NCBI GenBank assembly: GCA_017502465.1 | Contig: JAFVUY010000025.1 | Coordinates: 1-64,000 of the forward strand | DNA from: Bacilli bacterium | Lineage (GTDB): Bacteria; Bacillota_I; Bacilli_A; RFN20; CAG-826 | Direction of reading: 5' to 3' | Length of the DNA stretch: 64,000 nucleotides | Shown here: in pieces, positions 61,560 to 64,000 of the stretch | Layout of the letters: the number at the start of each line of letters is the position of its first letter | Numbering within the stretch: position 1 is the first letter of the stretch | The notes under the pieces: generated by a model | Databases searched by the model: none | What the model was told of the DNA's origin: nothing | The model's input: the letters and a program-made list of their open reading frames with translations, nothing else | Position numbers and translations under genes: made by a program

Positions 61560-61691
61560 TTATTTTTGCTTTGTTAATTTTTCTTCGATGATAGCCTTAC
61601 TTTTTAATCTTTCTTCATCAGAGATTTTGCCTTTCATCCAGATCGTATCGATAATGGCTTTGGCAAAGGCTATTCTTATTTCATTATTCAT
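61560..61691 (-). CDS. 43-aa SHOCT-like small protein
   Basis: ATG at 61691 follows GGAGG by eight bases; stop at 61560-61562. The sequence WMKGKISDEERLKSKAIIEEKL matches the pattern of SHOCT-type short domains (Gly-X-Ile-(S/T)-X-Glu-Glu). Phage gene in the holin region; role unknown. Confidence 0.65.
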   Translation of the reverse strand: MNNEIRIAFAKAIIDTIWMKGKISDEERLKSKAIIEEKLTKQK

Positions 61692-61743
61692 AGTCCAAAA
61701 CCTCCACTATTTGAGAAAAGGCTCAAACCTTTCGGAAAGAGCC

Positions 61744-62124
61744 TTAGTTGTTTTTTAATATGTTAATTGATGCTTCAATTTGATTTGTGATCCATGAAGT
61801 TAAGTCTCCATAGTTCTTTTCAATGAATGACTTAGTGTCTTCTTTAAGTTCCGCTAGGACAATCGATTTAGCCTTGTTAAGAGCAATTAACTGAGCATCC
61901 TTATCGAATTTACCTTCTACCTTCAAAGCCTCAACATAGGTCTGAAAAACCACTCTAGTTGCGTTAAGAACGATTTGAGTTGCTTCGTTCAATAATCTCT
62001 TAGCGGTTTCATCTTTAATCTTGTTATTAAGATAAGTCGAAAATCTCACTCCAATATAGGAAATGAGAGGAAGGACAATTGCTGTTACTACAGCAGCTAA
62101 AATATTAAGTAAGATTTGATTCAT
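61744..62124 (-). CDS. Phage holin, LLH family
   Basis: 126 aa. An N-terminal transmembrane helix (about 5-28) is followed by a long amphipathic helical region rich in Lys/Glu, with the AKSIVLAEL and SWITNQIEASIN segments typical of LLH holins. It controls lysis timing by permeabilising the membrane. AGGAGG ribosome site. Confidence 0.75.
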   Translation of the reverse strand: MNQILLNILAAVVTAIVLPLISYIGVRFSTYLNNKIKDETAKRLLNEATQIVLNATRVVFQTYVEALKVEGKFDKDAQLIALNKAKSIVLAELKEDTKSFIEKNYGDLTSWITNQIEASINILKNN

Positions 62125-62135
62125 ATTTGCTCCTC

Positions 62136-62405
62136 CTATTTATGAGCTTGTTTGTTAATGTGATCCTCAATTTCGGCAATTGCTACCGTAACTGGACCAT
62201 CGCATCCTTGTTCTTTTAAACCTTTGAGACAAGCAAGAACACCTTTGGTGAGAATAGATTGTTCTTCCTTTATCTCTTTGATTTCTGCATCGTTTTTATC
62301 TCTTTTCATAAGCCATTTGAATAAGGCAAATAGAATTCCAAAGATTACTCCCAATGCAGTGATGATTGATGCTGTTGTTATGATGATTTCCACGATGTGA
62401 CTCAT
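62136..62405 (-). CDS. Small phage membrane protein, holin-like
   Basis: 89 aa. One N-terminal transmembrane helix (about 7-31) and a charged helical tail. It resembles XhlA/holin-associated proteins in layout. It overlaps the upstream nucleotidyltransferase gene by four bases (ATGA). Confidence 0.6.
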   Translation of the reverse strand: MSHIVEIIITTASIITALGVIFGILFALFKWLMKRDKNDAEIKEIKEEQSILTKGVLACLKGLKEQGCDGPVTVAIAEIEDHINKQAHK

Positions 62406-63010
62406 TCTTGTTCCTCCTCATAAACACTTAATAAGTAAGAAAAAATCTCCTTTAATCTTGGGAGATGTTTTTCAATGTTCATACTTGTTTTAAGGTCTTT
62501 AGCAAGTTCGAAGTTCTCTTTTGAGAAGAAGTATTCAAATTTGCCTGTTTCTTTGTAATGCCTAATAAGGGACTCGACTCGATACAAATGATAAAGACTC
62601 TTTTCATCCTTGTAGTTTTCAAGTCTAATGCCAAAGTAAGCAATTAAACGATAAAGCCAATCTTTAAAATGTTTTTTGAAATCGATAAATAAGAACTCAT
62701 CAAGTTGATCTTTGATTGAATCATCAACATATGCGATGTTTTCTTTGGCGAGAAGTGTGTTGTCTAACCAACAAAGGAAATATGTTAGACACCCTTTATC
62801 AAAGTTTTTAAGCTTCTCAAAATAACTTCTACCAAAGGTAAAGAAATCGCAATCATCAGTTTTGACTACATTGCAACTATCAAATCCATCAATGACGACA
62901 GTAAAATCTTTATCACTTTCATCCTCGCTTAGTCCAAAGATTGAAGAACCGCAGCGATACACCAATAAAATCTTGTTTGGTGAAAATAATTTATCTAATA
63001 ACTCTTGCAT
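62402..63010 (-). CDS. Phage-encoded nucleotidyltransferase-fold protein
   Basis: 202 aa. CGSSIFGLSEDESDKDFTVV matches the Gly-Ser...Ser-Asp-X-Asp active-site motif of the polymerase-beta nucleotidyltransferase superfamily. A helical C-terminal part (about 100-200) follows. Its substrate is unknown. An unusual gene in a lysis/tail cluster; AGGGGGA precedes the ATG. It overlaps the tail gene upstream by 20 bases. Confidence 0.72.
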   Translation of the reverse strand: MQELLDKLFSPNKILLVYRCGSSIFGLSEDESDKDFTVVIDGFDSCNVVKTDDCDFFTFGRSYFEKLKNFDKGCLTYFLCWLDNTLLAKENIAYVDDSIKDQLDEFLFIDFKKHFKDWLYRLIAYFGIRLENYKDEKSLYHLYRVESLIRHYKETGKFEYFFSKENFELAKDLKTSMNIEKHLPRLKEIFSYLLSVYEEEQE

Positions 63011-63767
63011 ATTTTGGTTGGTTCCCCCTTGAATCTTCTACATAAAGTTTCGAACTTGTTAATTGACATGAGAGTGTGCAGTCTTGACCGTTATAACGAT
63101 AATGAACAATGCCACCACTACCTCCAACTGATGCTCCGCAGAATAAAACATTCGTTCCACCAACATAGACAGAAATAATTCCGTCATAAGCATTTAAAGA
63201 GTTAATGTCTTCAAAAACATAGCAATGACCATAGGATAATGTTGACCATCCATCATAAAGAGGACCATATCTTGAACTTGCATCATTTTTGACTTCGGTT
63301 GCCTTTTCGTTGATTTTTGTTTGGTCATTTTTGATATATGGTGGATCATATGTAGAATCCAAAGTGATTGAAGATGAAGTTTTGGTGTATCTACAAAGTG
63401 GAAACTCATAAATGAGACCACCATTCATCAAATCTTGCTGAGTTAAAGTTGGATAAGCAGAACTAGCTTCTTTCTTCTCTAATGAGATTGTGTTATTTCC
63501 TAGATCAATTTTGATAACAACAATGCCATAAGCTGATCCATCTAAAGAAACTGATATCTTAGTTCCACTCTCAACAAAGATTCTTCTTCCGTATACTTGA
63601 ACGTAACCATTTTGGAAAGAAATATAGTTATTACTGACTGAAGCTTGGCATCTACCTAAAATGCCGTAAAAAATGCCATTCACACCACTGGTTAAAAAGT
63701 GATTGATATCGGCATCCATTTTGCTTGATACCGAAGCGGCATCGAATGTAATTTTTTGAATAGCCAT
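62991..63767 (-). CDS. Phage tail/receptor-binding-type protein
   Basis: 258 aa. The N-terminus MAIQKITFDAASVSSKMDAD and the ASVSNNYISFQNGYVQVYGR strand pattern match baseplate-attached tail proteins. The C-terminal half (GHCYVFEDINSLNAYDG..., GGSGG) is probably the receptor-binding part. AGGAGG ribosome site, with the start overlapping the stop of the upstream gene by one base. Confidence 0.75.
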   Translation of the reverse strand: MAIQKITFDAASVSSKMDADINHFLTSGVNGIFYGILGRCQASVSNNYISFQNGYVQVYGRRIFVESGTKISVSLDGSAYGIVVIKIDLGNNTISLEKKEASSAYPTLTQQDLMNGGLIYEFPLCRYTKTSSSITLDSTYDPPYIKNDQTKINEKATEVKNDASSRYGPLYDGWSTLSYGHCYVFEDINSLNAYDGIISVYVGGTNVLFCGASVGGSGGIVHYRYNGQDCTLSCQLTSSKLYVEDSRGNQPKYARVIR

Positions 63768-64000
63768 TAAGCAGACCTCCTATCGAATAATTTGAGTTTG
63801 TCTGTCAAAGACAGGCGATATTCACCAAGTGTTACCTTAGCGACATTGAAAGTTCCTTTGAATTCCATCTTAGAAACGATGGTATCGTAGGTCTTACTTT
63901 CCGTGATGAATCTCACAATTGCACCAACTTTTAGTTCTTGAAGAGCATCAATTTGATTGGTGATAAATGAGAAATTAAATGTGATCGTGTGTTCTAGTGA
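63767..64000 (-). CDS. Partial phage tail/baseplate gene (3' end only)
   Basis: Open from the window edge to TAA at 63767-63769. The 77 visible residues are beta-rich and end KLKLFDRRSA. The rest lies outside the window. Order and coupling suggest a baseplate or tail protein. Confidence 0.65.
   Translation of the reverse strand, partial: SLEHTITFNFSFITNQIDALQELKVGAIVRFITESKTYDTIVSKMEFKGTFNVAKVTLGEYRLSLTDKLKLFDRRSA

Larger units (their letters stand above)
58110..64000. mobile_element. End of a prophage or phage-like integrated element
   Basis: Two large serine recombinases preceded, on the same strand, by small genes, holin-like genes and tail-type proteins. The element continues beyond the window. 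The left boundary at about 58.0-58.1 kb is inferred from gene content. Confidence 0.7.

Noticed and set aside
61555..61758. Plus-strand ORF between phage genes
   Set aside because: It is antisense to a better supported 43-aa minus-strand gene with a GGAGG site.
1..64000. Mycoplasma-type genetic code (TGA as Trp)
   Set aside because: Several genes end cleanly at TGA with the next gene overlapping (for example 30286-30288 and 31500-31502), so TGA is a stop.

Overview
The window is AT-rich bacterial DNA, most likely from an anaerobic, gut-type member of the Bacillota (a Bacilli or Mollicutes-related lineage such as the uncultured RF39/RFN20-like groups; this placement is inference). The reasons are low GC, mostly strong Shine-Dalgarno sites, TGA used as an ordinary stop (so not genetic code 4), oxygen-independent ribonucleotide reduction (NrdD/NrdG), rubrerythrin, lactate dehydrogenase, a choloylglycine-hydrolase-family enzyme and many lipoproteins.

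Region 1 (1-24.3 kb) is core genome: tRNA-Arg and tRNA-Cys, a potABCD polyamine importer, ldh and adenosine deaminase, mscL, an nrdD-glutaredoxin fusion with thioredoxin reductase and nrdG, fba, tRNA-Phe and tRNA-Asp, acyl-ACP thioesterase, rubrerythrin and lipid or glycolipid enzymes. Embedded here is an unusual TIR-NUDIX-NUDIX protein.

Region 2 (24.3-33.2 kb) is accessory. It starts behind an atypical initiator tRNA with a SAM-I riboswitch controlling an operon of two unknown small proteins and an N-formylglutamate-amidohydrolase-like enzyme. It continues with a probable toxin/antitoxin pair, a ribbon-helix-helix-like regulator, an HTH membrane protein, an HTH-GNAT plus RhuM-PLD operon and an AbrB/ABC-transporter operon. 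Four related modules (3-4 imperfect 20-22 bp repeats running into a TAACTACAG-type hairpin terminator) separate these blocks. A fifth site of the same layout lies at 52.5 kb.

Region 3 (33.2-50.7 kb) is again mostly core: a protein with two TIR-like domains and Sel1/TPR-like repeats, followed by an ABC exporter, then rsmE, mtaB, rpmF, deoC, a CotH-like lipoprotein, rpsU, tRNA-Val and tRNA-Thr, and a P-type cation ATPase under a yybP-ykoY (Mn2+) riboswitch.

Region 4 (50.7-58.1 kb) is a second accessory block on the minus strand: a RhuM protein fused to a pyrophosphatase-like domain, then an operon of a miniature PolC-type DNA polymerase, two predicted membrane proteins and an unknown protein. 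Region 5 (58.1-64 kb) is the end of a prophage or similar element: a tandem pair of large serine recombinases preceded by holin-like, nucleotidyltransferase and tail genes; the last gene runs off the window.

Several genes (the 5.7 kb lipoprotein, nrdG, both TIR genes and HTH-GNAT) have a -10 box exactly six bases before the ATG and no ribosome binding site, pointing to leaderless mRNAs.
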